Source: Polaromonas glacialis
GTDB taxonomy: Bacteria > Pseudomonadota > Gammaproteobacteria > Burkholderiales > Burkholderiaceae_C
Direction of reading: 5' to 3'
DNA length: 64,000 nucleotides
NCBI RefSeq assembly: GCF_000709345.1
Contig: NZ_KL448325.1
Span: forward strand, 1 to 64,000
Numbering within the stretch: the first letter of the stretch is position 1; every line of letters starts with the position of its first letter. The notes below the pieces were generated by a model. It was not told where the DNA came from, did not search any database, and was given only the letters and a program-made list of their open reading frames with translations. Below, in pieces: positions 9,122 through 17,327 of the stretch. The translations under genes were made by a program, and so were the position numbers.

Positions 9122-9427
9122 ATGCGTGAAGTCCTTCCCGTTCATCCCGGCGAAATGCTGGATGAAGAATTCTTGAAACCCATGGGCCTGAGCAAGTACC
9201 GCCTGGCCAAGGAGATTGCCGTGCCTGCCCCGCGCATTGGCGAGATCGTCGCAGGCCATCGGTCCATCACGGCCGATACCGATCTGCGCCTGTGCCGCTT
9301 CTTTGGCCTGAGCGATGGCTGGTGGCTGGCGCTGCAGGCGCGCTATGACCTAGCCATGGCGCGCGAGAAGATCGCCGACAAGTTGGCGAACATTCACCGT
9401 TTCGAGCCTCAGGCAGAACACGCCTGA
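9122..9427 (+). CDS. higA: HigA-type antitoxin (XRE-family helix-turn-helix)
   Basis: ATG 9122 has AAAGGAG upstream and gives 101 residues. HigA features are clear: MREVLPVHPGEMLDEEFL at the N-terminus, the helix-turn-helix LSKYRLAKEIAVPAPRIGEI, and RSITADTDLRLCRFFGLSDGWWLALQ. It should neutralise HigB and repress the operon. A longer upstream frame overlaps higB and is not used. Pair and operator look intact, unlike the damaged island genes around them. Confidence 0.94.
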   Translation: MREVLPVHPGEMLDEEFLKPMGLSKYRLAKEIAVPAPRIGEIVAGHRSITADTDLRLCRFFGLSDGWWLALQARYDLAMAREKIADKLANIHRFEPQAEHA

Positions 9428-9467
9428 CACGCCATCGCGGTGATCCAGGCAGGCTGCTCTCGCTGTG

Positions 9468-9590
9468 AAAAAACCGCATCAGCTTGTGGCTTTCGGCCTT
9501 GAACTTGGCCTGCTCGGTCCAGATTTCAGACTTGGCCTTGCTGCGCGGATCATTGTCGGTCCCAGGACCGAAACCGGCCCAGGGCACCCT
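9468..9590 (-). pseudogene. Remnant of a cytochrome c'-type (c556) gene
   Basis: About 40 codons read GFGPGTDNDPRSKAKSEIWT followed by EQAKFKAESHKL. This resembles the mid-part of class II cytochromes c (GTG....TKAKPEIWTDWAKFK). The heme-binding CxxCH part is absent, as are the start and the rest of the gene. It is a gene scrap beside the tRNA-like sequence. Confidence 0.45.
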
Positions 9591-9681
9591 AGCCATCGCG
9601 GCGACCGTACAAATGCCCCATGCCGGGGTAACAGCACAACAGCGATCAAGCCATTTCAAGCGAAATCGCTTTCAAAATTTC

Positions 9682-9758
9682 CGCGGGGTGGAGCCCCCTG
9701 GTAGCTCGCTGGGCGCATAACCCAAAGGTCGTCAGTTCAAATCTTGCCCGCGCAACCA
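9682..9758 (+). tRNA. Degenerate tRNA-fMet-like copy
   Basis: Length 77 and landmarks match initiator tRNA: CGCGGGGTGGAGC start, GGTAGCTC D-arm, CAT anticodon at 9716-9718, GGTCGTCAGTTCAAATC T-arm and encoded CGCAACCA end. Several positions are damaged. The residue before the anticodon region (normally U33) reads G in GGGCGCATAACCC, the anticodon and T stems each have mismatches, and the 3' acceptor strand has CCCGCGC for CCCCCGC. It is probably a nonfunctional duplicate, perhaps left by island integration at an initiator tRNA locus. Confidence 0.62.
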
Positions 9759-9766
9759 ACATAAAA

Positions 9767-9802
9767 GGCCTCAGCGCGCATCGATGCCGCTGAGGCTTTT
9801 TT
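9767..9802 (+). terminator. Rho-independent terminator after the tRNA-like copy
   Basis: GCCTCAGCG (9768-9776) pairs perfectly with CGCTGAGGC (9788-9796), followed by six T residues. It still looks functional although the upstream tRNA-like sequence is degraded. Confidence 0.85.
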
Positions 9803-9952
9803 GTGTGGTTAACACAATCCCTTACACACAGCGTGTCGCCCCTCAATGGCTCAAACGGCTCAGCCTACTTTAGAAATTCAAGCAAACACAAACGTATATT
9901 TAACGCATCAACAAAAGTGCTGGACGTAAGCCTTTCAAAGGAAGACACCTAA

Positions 9953-10183
9953 ATGCTTGATTTCTACAAACCGGCCTGGCTCTACGAGAGCTTGCCTTAT
10001 GGGTACCTAGCCGCAGGGGGCCTAGCCATGGTGAGCCTGGACAGTGGGCTGGCGATGCTCAGTAGCGGGCTGCTGATCGCAGCGGGCATTTATATTGTGA
10101 TGCTGAGGCACGATTGCCGGCGTAGATTGAACTCTGTGATCAGTCAAAAGGAAAAACATCGCAGACTCAATCGATTGCGTTAG
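9953..10183 (+). CDS. Small membrane protein of unknown function (76 residues)
   Basis: ATG 9953 has AAAGGAAG upstream. The product has one or two hydrophobic segments (roughly residues 18-50) followed by a strongly basic tail, CRRRLNSVISQKEKHRRLNR. This fits a small inner-membrane protein with a cytoplasmic C-terminus. No family is recognised. It stands alone between the terminator and the PAS kinase gene. Confidence 0.6.
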   Translation: MLDFYKPAWLYESLPYGYLAAGGLAMVSLDSGLAMLSSGLLIAAGIYIVMLRHDCRRRLNSVISQKEKHRRLNRLR

Positions 10184-10239
10184 CCGGGACATATTTCAAT
10201 GCCAATGCTCCGCGCTGGCGTTGCGTTTGCCGAAGATCT

Positions 10240-12975
10240 TTAACTTTGCGCATCGGATGGCCCGCCCTTGAGGCCCTTGCCGTTTAGGCCTACGAGACTG
10301 TCCTCGCCCGTTCGCTTGAAGTCGGTGATGTCGGTGGCAAGCGCATAAAACCCGATGACCAGGCCCTCGTCCTGACCTTCGCCATACCGGGGAAGGTAGC
10401 TGACCAGGAAGTCGCGCCTATTGCCATGGGCGGTAAGCTGGCTGCACTGGTAAACGGCCGGGTAGCCGCGCAGCACCTCTTCGACGTGAGGCCGGGCCAC
10501 TTCAAAGAAGTCTTTGCCCATCACTTCGAGCAGGGTCTTGCCAATGATCTGCTCCGGGGCCAGTCCGAACACCTCCTGGTAAGCGCGGTTGTGAAAACCG
10601 ATGCGCTGGTCTGCCGTGACATAGGCAATGAGCGCCTGCACCGTGTCGGTGATGTCCCGCAGTTGCTGCTCGCTGGCGTGCAGCGCAGCGCTGATCCGCC
10701 GTATCTCGGTCATGTCCCGGCCGGTGCCGCGGTAGCCGGTAAAGCGCCCCAGTGCGTCGTACTTTGGCACGCCGCTGATACTCTCATGCCTGATCTGGCC
10801 TTGGTGGTCGAGCACTGTCATCTCAAAGTCGCAAAAGGTTTGATGACTTTGGAGTTGCGCCTGGTGCCTGGCCCAGACTTTGTCATCCATGGCGCAGTGG
10901 TCCAGCTCCCAACGGGTCATGCCCAGAACATTTTGGCGGCCAAACTTCACCGTATGGCTGTCGTCGCCTGAGACTTGCTCGAAGCGAAAGTGCTCATCTT
11001 GCTCCCAGAACCAGTCGGATGACAGTTGCGTGAGCGCGCGGAACCGCTCTTCGCTCTCGCGCAGCGTCTGCTCGACCTTCTTGCGCGCGGTGATGTCCTG
11101 AATCTGGGTAATGAAGTGCAGCGGCTTTCGGTCCGCATCGCGCACCAGCGAGCAGGTGAGGTCGCCCCACACCATGTGGCCTGCTTTATGAACGTAGCGT
11201 TTTTCGCCTTGGTATGCTTCCATTTCGCCGGCCAGGGCGCGCGTGCGCTGCCCCAAGTCCCAGGCCACATCCTGGGCGTAGGTGATGTCGTCGATGGTTC
11301 GCGACATCATTTCCGCCTGCGAGTAGCCGAGCATCTTGCACAGCGCGCTGTTCACGCGCAGGCGCCGCCCATCGGGCGCCACCAGGGACATGCCCAGGGC
11401 GGAGTGCTCGAAAGCGCTGCTGAACTGATCAAAGGTTGCCCCCAGGCCCACACGCGCGTGCAGGGGAGCGCGCGCATCGAGCGCATTGGCAGCGGCCGCG
11501 CCGAAGGCTTGGGCCGCGCTGGTGCTGGTGAGTGCCTGAGGACTGCCCAGCGTGAAGTAAAAAGTAGTCCCCTCATCCACGGCGGATTCAGCCCAGACGC
11601 TGCCGCCGTGGCGGGAAATGATTCGGTTGACGGTGGCCAGCCCGATGCCGCTTCCCGGGAAGTCCTGCACTGCATGGAGCCGCTCGAACGTGCCAAAGAG
11701 CTTGTGCGCAAAGGCCATGTCAAAACCGGCGCCGTTGTCCTGGACGGCATACACCGCTTGCCCGTCATTGCCTTGCTTCACCTGGCCCATGCGAATGTGC
11801 GCCACAGGGCGTTTGGCGGTGAACTTCCATGCATTGCCCAGGAGGTTTTCCAGCACCTGACGCACCAAAGCCGCATCGCCCGTGGCCACCAAGCCGGGCT
11901 CGACCACCAGGCTGAGCACGCGCTCGGGCGCCATCTCGGCGAGCCGCTGCATCACCTTGGACGCCTCCATGCTGAGGTCGACCGCCTCCCACTTCAAACT
12001 GGCCCGGGACAAGCGCGCGAGCAGCAGCAGCCCATCGGTGAGCTCGCCCATGCGGCTGACCCCTGCGCGTATGCGGCCGAGGTAGTGGCTGGCCTTGCCG
12101 CTTGGCTCCATCAAAACAATCGACTTTTGCAGCAGCGCACAAAACCCTTCAATCGAAATCAAAGGAGAGCGAAGGTCGTGGGCGACGGAATACGAAAACG
12201 CCTCGAGCTCCTGGTTGGCGTTTTGCAGCTGAGCCGTTCTGCGTGCCACGCGCTGCTCGAGCTCAACATTGAGCCTGACGATTTCCAGCTCGGCATTTTT
12301 ACGCTCGGTGATGTCGCCAAACGAGGTGACCAGCCAGGCCAGCGCGCCGCTGTCGTCGAACAAAGGCTGAACATTGACCAACGTCCACAGCACACTGCCA
12401 TCGGGTTTTTTATGGCGCACGATCTGGTTCGACTGCGCCTGGCCGGTGGCCTTGGCCACCTCGCTGGGCAGCTCGTGGGGCAGCATGGGCGTGCCGTCTT
12501 CCCTTGACATGGGCCAGTCGGGCGCCAGGGCAATGGCGCCTTTCAATTGGGCCAAAGACCGGCCAAAGATACGTTCAGCGCCCGCATTGCAGTCCAGTAC
12601 CCAGCCATCCGCATCGTGCAGCACCACGCCCTCGGCCAGCGCATTGGCAAGCGAGCCAATGCCTAGATCGCTCAGGCGCAGCGTCTGGTGGGCCTGCTCG
12701 GGCTCAGGGCCGCCTATCCCCGCAGGCTCGCTTGACCCCCCGGTCCTGGACATGACCTCTTGCGCAGCCCCTTCAGGCGCTGCGCTTGAGCCGTGCGGAT
12801 CGGGCGTCTGCCAGGCCCCGCCAGCATGAAGCGGTTTGAGGCTGCGCAGCTTTCTGACCTCGTCCTGGGACGCGAGCAGCAGGCGTTTATGCTGCTCGAG
12901 CTCGCTCTTGAGCATGTCTGTCAGGCGCGTCAACTGCACGACTTGCTGCTCAACGATTCGGTCTTGCTCCATCAT
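10240..12975 (-). CDS. Multi-PAS histidine kinase with the kinase core in the middle
   Basis: This 911-residue cytoplasmic protein has an N-terminal coiled coil (about 5-45), a linker and a PAS domain (about 105-228). A coiled coil leads to a HisKA domain (SYSVAHDLRSPL, H266) and an HATPase domain (NLLGNAWKF, DNGAGFD, GSGIGLATV). After the kinase come three more PAS/PAC domains (about 515-640, 650-770, 780-900), the second with a PAC end GYRGTGRDMTEIRR. No receiver, GGDEF or other output domain follows. In most kinases PAS domains precede the catalytic core, so the C-terminal set is odd. No membrane segment is seen. It may be truncated at its 3' end or signal through an unlinked regulator. 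Confidence 0.85.
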   Translation of the reverse strand: MMEQDRIVEQQVVQLTRLTDMLKSELEQHKRLLLASQDEVRKLRSLKPLHAGGAWQTPDPHGSSAAPEGAAQEVMSRTGGSSEPAGIGGPEPEQAHQTLRLSDLGIGSLANALAEGVVLHDADGWVLDCNAGAERIFGRSLAQLKGAIALAPDWPMSREDGTPMLPHELPSEVAKATGQAQSNQIVRHKKPDGSVLWTLVNVQPLFDDSGALAWLVTSFGDITERKNAELEIVRLNVELEQRVARRTAQLQNANQELEAFSYSVAHDLRSPLISIEGFCALLQKSIVLMEPSGKASHYLGRIRAGVSRMGELTDGLLLLARLSRASLKWEAVDLSMEASKVMQRLAEMAPERVLSLVVEPGLVATGDAALVRQVLENLLGNAWKFTAKRPVAHIRMGQVKQGNDGQAVYAVQDNGAGFDMAFAHKLFGTFERLHAVQDFPGSGIGLATVNRIISRHGGSVWAESAVDEGTTFYFTLGSPQALTSTSAAQAFGAAAANALDARAPLHARVGLGATFDQFSSAFEHSALGMSLVAPDGRRLRVNSALCKMLGYSQAEMMSRTIDDITYAQDVAWDLGQRTRALAGEMEAYQGEKRYVHKAGHMVWGDLTCSLVRDADRKPLHFITQIQDITARKKVEQTLRESEERFRALTQLSSDWFWEQDEHFRFEQVSGDDSHTVKFGRQNVLGMTRWELDHCAMDDKVWARHQAQLQSHQTFCDFEMTVLDHQGQIRHESISGVPKYDALGRFTGYRGTGRDMTEIRRISAALHASEQQLRDITDTVQALIAYVTADQRIGFHNRAYQEVFGLAPEQIIGKTLLEVMGKDFFEVARPHVEEVLRGYPAVYQCSQLTAHGNRRDFLVSYLPRYGEGQDEGLVIGFYALATDITDFKRTGEDSLVGLNGKGLKGGPSDAQS

Positions 12976-13072
12976 GCGGGCCTGGTGACTTTCTGGGGCT
13001 CTGGTCGGGTTGAATTACGCGAACTGCTGGGCCATGCCGATCTGGCGATACTGCTGCAGTGAAAGAACACCA

Positions 13073-14059
13073 TCATGCTTTGATCGATGGTTGATCCAGC
13101 GTTGCCAGTAGCGCCAATGCTACCCATTCAAAGCCCGCGAAGGCTTCGGCAAAATCCGGTTTGAGGTGGCCGTAGATGAGCGGGAGCAGATGGCCGGTGT
13201 ACTCGTCCTGAATCTGCGGGTTGGCGCCGGCCTGCCTGAGCGCGCCGTAGAGCACCGGCAGCGCGGCAGTTGCAAAGTCAGGGAACTGCCCGCCAAATTC
13301 CTTCTGGTCGCCAGCGACCAGTGCCGCAAACGCCTGGGAGGCCGTGACGACGATGTCCGGATGGTGGACATGAGCGCAATGGACGTCATAGATGTGCCGC
13401 ACCAGGGCGGTATCCCAATCGTGCGGCAAGAGGCGGGCCCGATGCTGGGCGTAGCGGCGCAGGAAGGACAAGATTTTTTCCGCCACCGTTTCAGCCACGG
13501 CCACAGTGGCAACGGCGAAGGTGTGGTCCTGACGGCCTGCCAGCTGGTCGGCCAGGCTACCAATCCAGCACAGCTCGGTACTAAGCACCGGAGCGCGGAC
13601 GGGCAGTTCAATTTGAAGGTGTGGTCGCAGCCCGGCGACGGAGGCGTAGTGACGGGCATACGTCCATTCGCTGCAGAAGTAACGGTTTTCGTTGAGCGCG
13701 CGCGCCTGGCTTGTGTCCTCGACCAAGCCAATGCCGGCCAGCGTTTGCGAAACGATGCTTTTGAGCCCAGACAGGCGTTTGCGCAGCTGCGCTCGGGACA
13801 GCTGCGGCGTCTGTGCGTCCAGCACTATTTTCAGGTCGGCGTCTTCGGACATGCGCTCGATCAAGCCGTGTGCCTTGGACAGGCTGGTGCCGCCGCAAAA
13901 CGCGAAATGCATGCCGTCCAGCCGCAGCGCGAACAAGGCCCGCAGCGCATCGGTCAGGTGTTCGTCCTTTTCCAGCAGGCCGGCGGTGATGCTGCCGAGC
14001 GCAGATTGCGCGACGAGCGCGTCGATTACTTCGAGCTGCTCAGGGCGCAAGGCCCTCAT
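13073..14059 (-). CDS. AbiEii-family nucleotidyltransferase toxin
   Basis: The 328-residue product has the nucleotidyltransferase signature FCGGTSLSKAHGLIERMSED followed by ADLKI, as in AbiEii/AbiGii proteins. These transfer nucleotides to cellular targets and act as toxins or abortive-infection effectors. Its ATG overlaps the end of the upstream DUF6088 gene by four bases (14056-14059), indicating translational coupling. The sequence appears intact. A remnant of the same gene start lies at about 7517-7570. Confidence 0.85.
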   Translation of the reverse strand: MRALRPEQLEVIDALVAQSALGSITAGLLEKDEHLTDALRALFALRLDGMHFAFCGGTSLSKAHGLIERMSEDADLKIVLDAQTPQLSRAQLRKRLSGLKSIVSQTLAGIGLVEDTSQARALNENRYFCSEWTYARHYASVAGLRPHLQIELPVRAPVLSTELCWIGSLADQLAGRQDHTFAVATVAVAETVAEKILSFLRRYAQHRARLLPHDWDTALVRHIYDVHCAHVHHPDIVVTASQAFAALVAGDQKEFGGQFPDFATAALPVLYGALRQAGANPQIQDEYTGHLLPLIYGHLKPDFAEAFAGFEWVALALLATLDQPSIKA

Positions 14060-14457
14060 GCGCGCTCGTACTGGACCGCCTGGCCGTTGAAGCTCAGCCG
14101 GCGGGCGATGCGGCGCTTGCCCGTGTTCAGGACGATGCCCGAAGGCAGTTGGGTGCTGCGCCCGGCGTTGTAGTCCTGGGTCAAGCGGCTGGGCATCACG
14201 GCGATGCCGAGTTTTTTCAAGACCTCGGGCGCCAGGACTTCGAGCGGTCGGGCCGGGATGGGCTGGCCGGAGAGCACGCTGGGCTTGGCTTTGGCATAAA
14301 CGCCCAGGCCGAGCCGGACCAGGACGCCACCCTGCGTGAGCTGGCGCAAGGCGCGGCCGACCTGCGCCGGGCTGCCAAAGCGTTCGAACTCGGCGCGCAG
14401 GAACACACCTTCTGCCTGGTTGGCGACAGAGCGTTTGATGCGTTCGAGAATATTCAT
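14056..14457 (-). CDS. DUF6088 / AbiEi-type antitoxin
   Basis: From ATG 14457 the protein is 133 residues: MNILERIKRSVANQAEGVFL, a winged-helix region (RAEFERFGSPAQVGRALRQL), then a LGLGVYAKA segment and a basic C-terminus with TGKRRIARR. DUF6088 and AbiEi proteins are transcriptional autorepressors paired with AbiEii toxins in type IV systems. Gene order (antitoxin first, four-base overlap) fits. A longer upstream frame to 14793 is opposite to the ssb-like remnant and lacks a start signal. Confidence 0.82.
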   Translation of the reverse strand: MNILERIKRSVANQAEGVFLRAEFERFGSPAQVGRALRQLTQGGVLVRLGLGVYAKAKPSVLSGQPIPARPLEVLAPEVLKKLGIAVMPSRLTQDYNAGRSTQLPSGIVLNTGKRRIARRLSFNGQAVQYERA

Positions 14458-14707
14458 GGCGTGCCTGAGAGAGCGAATTCCTCTCATTTTACCTATGTTT
14501 AAAATGAAAGTTAAGTTGTTGCTATTAAAAGAAAAATAGGTGCTGATGACGATCATCGGGTCTGAAAATCGAGGGCGCTTGCCTTGATTGGCCAACCGCT
14601 CTTGCCTTGCCGCTTTGGAAAAGGATAGGCAGGGCACGCAGGAAATGGCGAGGATTCCAAAGACTAACTGCCGCACACGGTTGAACGCAACGCCAGTACC
14701 GTGTCGC

Positions 14708-14945
14708 TCAGAAGTCCAGCGGGCTCCCATCGTCAAGCTCATTGCGCTGGCTTGCCTGCCAGGGTTCGGACGGGTCAGGCAAGTTGCGCTCAAGGGCCTT
14801 GCGCTTGCGCGTCACATGGTAGGCGGTGAGCACCTGGCTGGCGACCAGGTCCAGCGCATGCCGGGTCGTTCCCTCGCGGTCCGTCAACGCCTTGGAAGTC
14901 AAACTACCGGACAGCGCCACGGCGTCGCCGTCCCCAGGGCCATGA
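14708..14945 (-). pseudogene. 3' part of an ssb-like gene, 5' half replaced
   Basis: The segment reads VALSGSLTSKALTDREG, then ALDLVASQVLTAYHVTRKRK to DDGSPLDF and stop, matching the C-terminal half of the ssb-like gene at 7849-8246. A base is lost near 14935 (GGGGACGG where the other copy has GGCGAGGG). At about 14945 similarity ends abruptly at the unit with the 17-bp inverted repeats. The start half is not found after 17327. Confidence 0.78.
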
Positions 14946-14965
14946 TGTGTTGTTAAATATTAATT

Positions 14966-14982
14966 AATTGCATTTACAACAA
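14966..14982 (+). repeat. Left copy of a 17-bp perfect inverted repeat
   Basis: AATTGCATTTACAACAA is the exact reverse complement of 15122-15138. It lies just inside the point where the ssb-like gene is interrupted. Confidence 0.85.
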
Positions 14983-15121
14983 GCCTCATCCTCCAATACC
15001 CTTGAACGACCTCCCCCTTCCCCGCCCCGCCTTGAGGGGAGCTAAGGGGGAATGAGGAAGATTGAAGTCAGGCTTCTTTGTTTGGCATGGGGCGGGAGGG
15101 GGTATGATTTGTTGGGTGGGT

Positions 15122-15138
15122 TTGTTGTAAATGCAATT
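15122..15138 (-). repeat. Right copy of the 17-bp inverted repeat
   Basis: TTGTTGTAAATGCAATT, exact reverse complement of 14966-14982. It lies directly in front of the ribosome-binding site of the integrase-fold gene. The 139 bp between the copies contain further G-rich and C-rich complementary tracts. Confidence 0.85.
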
Positions 15139-15157
15139 TAGATCGGAGAGTTGTTCG

Positions 15158-16171
15158 ATGAGTGACGTGCCTGTTTCGGAACCGGACGCATTCTTTGCGT
15201 CCTGGCGGGCTGCCCGGTTGGCCCGCACCGACCTCAAGCCCATGGGCGCGGCCGGTTTGATGCAGGCTTCGCTGGTCTGGCGCCACTGGCTGGCGTTTTG
15301 CACCGTGCACAGCGTGGCCTGGGACGCGGCGCGCAGCCTTGATGTCGCCCGGTTCTGTCAAAGCATCGGCCCGCGCTCATCCTTGAAGAAAACCTCGCCC
15401 GTCACGCGGCGGCGCTACTGGCGCGTGCTGCGCGACCTGTACGACCATGCGCTGGTCGGTGGCCTGGTGGCTGTCAACCCGGCAGAGGGCGCCCAGCCGC
15501 CGGCCACCGAACGCGTGCCATCGCTGGCGCTGCCTCTTCCCATGTGGACCGCCCTGCACGAAGGCTTGTATGAACACTTTCCCGGCGGCGACGACTTCAA
15601 GGCCCGGCGCAACCGCCTGGCGCTGCTGCTCATGATGCGCGCCGCGCTCACCGTGCGCGAGATCATTGGCTTGACGCTGGCCAGTGCCCAGCCCTGCGCG
15701 GACTCGGTTGAAAGCACCGGCGGGCCCGGCCCGCTGTACCTCCTGCGTGTGCGCAAGGCGGGTGGCGGGCACGAACGGGAATTGCTGCTCGATCTGCCCA
15801 CCAGCCGGGCGCTGCATGCCTGGCTCGAGGTCCGCCCGGTCGGCCTTCCCGACTTGCATCCGGGCAGCCGCCTGGTCGTGGGCGACCGCATCGGCCGGGC
15901 CATCGCGCCCAACGGGCTGTACAACATCTGCCAGGCGCACCTGGCGCGCTGCCTGAAGGCCAAAGGCTTGCTGCCCGAGCAGGCGCCCCACACCGTCCTC
16001 GATCCGGGCCTTCTAGCCCACATGGGGCCCAACACGCTGCGCAACACCTGCATCGCCGCGTGGTTTAACGCCGGCGTGCCGTTGCAAGAAATCCAGCGCC
16101 GCTGCGGCTTCAAGGACGCCAGCGTCATGAGCCGCCTGGGCGCGCACCTTGTCAGTCCTTTTCCGCTTTGA
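15158..16171 (+). CDS. Tyrosine-recombinase-fold protein with degenerate active site
   Basis: ATG 15158 follows GGAGAG at a good distance; the product has 337 residues. Residues 1-115 resemble a SAM-like core-binding domain, and the rest the integrase catalytic fold. Aligned by eye, ALTVREIIGLTL sits where family members have LRISELLGL, placing T at the first catalytic arginine. GPNTLRNTCIAAWFNAGVPL keeps the second arginine (LR) but has N for both histidine-type positions. CGF replaces LGH, and SRLGAHL lacks the nucleophilic tyrosine. The likely lysine segment, RKAGGGHEREL, is present. It may bind DNA without recombining it. It is followed after 7 bp by an unknown gene and preceded by a 17-bp inverted repeat. 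Confidence 0.68.
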   Translation: MSDVPVSEPDAFFASWRAARLARTDLKPMGAAGLMQASLVWRHWLAFCTVHSVAWDAARSLDVARFCQSIGPRSSLKKTSPVTRRRYWRVLRDLYDHALVGGLVAVNPAEGAQPPATERVPSLALPLPMWTALHEGLYEHFPGGDDFKARRNRLALLLMMRAALTVREIIGLTLASAQPCADSVESTGGPGPLYLLRVRKAGGGHERELLLDLPTSRALHAWLEVRPVGLPDLHPGSRLVVGDRIGRAIAPNGLYNICQAHLARCLKAKGLLPEQAPHTVLDPGLLAHMGPNTLRNTCIAAWFNAGVPLQEIQRRCGFKDASVMSRLGAHLVSPFPL

Positions 16172-16178
16172 AAGCAGC

Positions 16179-17327
16179 ATGATGAGGCCTCCACCGGGAA
16201 CCCCCAAGAGCCAGGACGCGGCGCTTGAGCAGCTGTGGCGCCAGGTGTGCGCCTCGCGCGGGACGCCCTCGCCTGATCCGGCGCAGCTCGCCGGTTTCAC
16301 ACAAGGGCTGGGCCCGCTTGAGCGCGAAAGACTCGAAAGCGTTTTGTCGCTGGCGGCGCGGGGCCGGGAGCAGCCCGGCGAGCTGGGCGTGCTCAGCTGG
16401 GCCGCAGCCTGCACGCGCCCTGCCCTGTTGGAGCGGCTGGCCGCCCACAGCCTGGCCTTCACCAGTGCCGGATTGTTTGCCTGCGGCCTGGCGCTGCGGC
16501 AAGAAGGCTGGGACATGCAGCAGCGTCTCGCGCAGCTGCAAAGCAACCCCGGCGACGTGGACACGCTGCGCGCCTGGCTGCCAGTGGAGCCTGCGGGGAA
16601 GCCCCAAGCGCTCTCTCAGGAGGAGGCTGCGCCCGGGCGCCCTGAAGAGGCCGTCGCGGAGGAAGTCTATTTCCCCTGGCCCGAGGATGATGACGACAAT
16701 GGCTTGCCCGATGGCCAAGCGCCCGGCGGAGATAGGGACCCCATGGACGACATGCTGGCCGCGGCCGCGTCAAACATGCCAGCAGCCCTACCCGTGCTGC
16801 CCACACGCTTTGCGCGCCAGCGGCCTGATTCGCTCCCCGGCGCGGCCAGCGCCGCAGGCGCCCCGCACGAGCCCCGCATGCGCCTGCGCCTGTTTTGCAA
16901 GTCGGCCGCGCACACGCTGGAGGTCACCTCCCACCGCCGGGGTGGCGATTTTCTGGGCGTGCACGTGGTCAGCATCGACTCGGCCCATGCCCTGGGCAGC
17001 GGCGGGGGCTACGCCTGGGAGCGCAAACTGGTGATCCAGCTCACGCCCGAGGAAATGCCCGCCGTCATCGCCACCTTGATGGGCCTGACGCCCTCGGTAC
17101 GCTTTGGCCACCACGGCGCGAACCGAGACAAATTCGTCGAGGTGCGCCGCCAGGACGGCGGGCTGGTGATGGTCACGGGTGAAAAGGCGCTCAGCTATTC
17201 CGTGCCCGTGCCCACGGCTAGCGTTTACTACGTGCTGGACCTGTTTTGCCGGGCCATGGCGATGGATACGCTCGGGCGCAGCGTGCCGGATGTTCTCATG
17301 CTCGTCAAAAGCGCGCACAGCTTTTGA
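16179..17327 (+). CDS. Unknown protein with a possible Whirly-like ssDNA-binding C-terminus
   Basis: From ATG 16179 the protein has 382 residues (an in-frame TTG lies at 16149). The N-terminal half is helical and alanine/leucine-rich. An acidic linker (PWPEDDDDNGLPDG) follows. The C-terminal 150 residues form a beta-rich domain with YAWERKLVIQLTPEEMPAVI, VRFGHHG, FVEVRRQDGG and SYSVPVPTASVYYVLDLF. This order resembles Whirly proteins (W-x-RK..FxLS..E, F-H, VRK..EP..DGSG, L..SIYIPI..AE). The similarity is by pattern only and has not been tested. The gene is probably cotranscribed with the integrase-fold gene. Function unknown. Confidence 0.62.
   Translation: MMRPPPGTPKSQDAALEQLWRQVCASRGTPSPDPAQLAGFTQGLGPLERERLESVLSLAARGREQPGELGVLSWAAACTRPALLERLAAHSLAFTSAGLFACGLALRQEGWDMQQRLAQLQSNPGDVDTLRAWLPVEPAGKPQALSQEEAAPGRPEEAVAEEVYFPWPEDDDDNGLPDGQAPGGDRDPMDDMLAAAASNMPAALPVLPTRFARQRPDSLPGAASAAGAPHEPRMRLRLFCKSAAHTLEVTSHRRGGDFLGVHVVSIDSAHALGSGGGYAWERKLVIQLTPEEMPAVIATLMGLTPSVRFGHHGANRDKFVEVRRQDGGLVMVTGEKALSYSVPVPTASVYYVLDLFCRAMAMDTLGRSVPDVLMLVKSAHSF

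Noticed and set aside
9682..9758. Considered as a functional initiator tRNA gene
   Set aside because: The position of universal U33 carries G and several stem pairs are broken, so a functional call is not supported.
11026..12507. Plus-strand open frame of 493 codons opposite the PAS kinase
   Set aside because: Composition rich in H, Q and R typical of antisense of high-GC genes; the minus strand has recognisable PAS, HisKA and HATPase domains.
13166..14173. Plus-strand open frame of 335 codons opposite the AbiEii gene
   Set aside because: Antisense of a gene with recognisable nucleotidyltransferase motifs; crosses two real genes.
14990..15120. G/C-tract region considered as a CRISPR or tandem-repeat array
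   Set aside because: There is only one pair of inverted tracts and no repeat-spacer periodicity. No CRISPR array is seen anywhere in the window.
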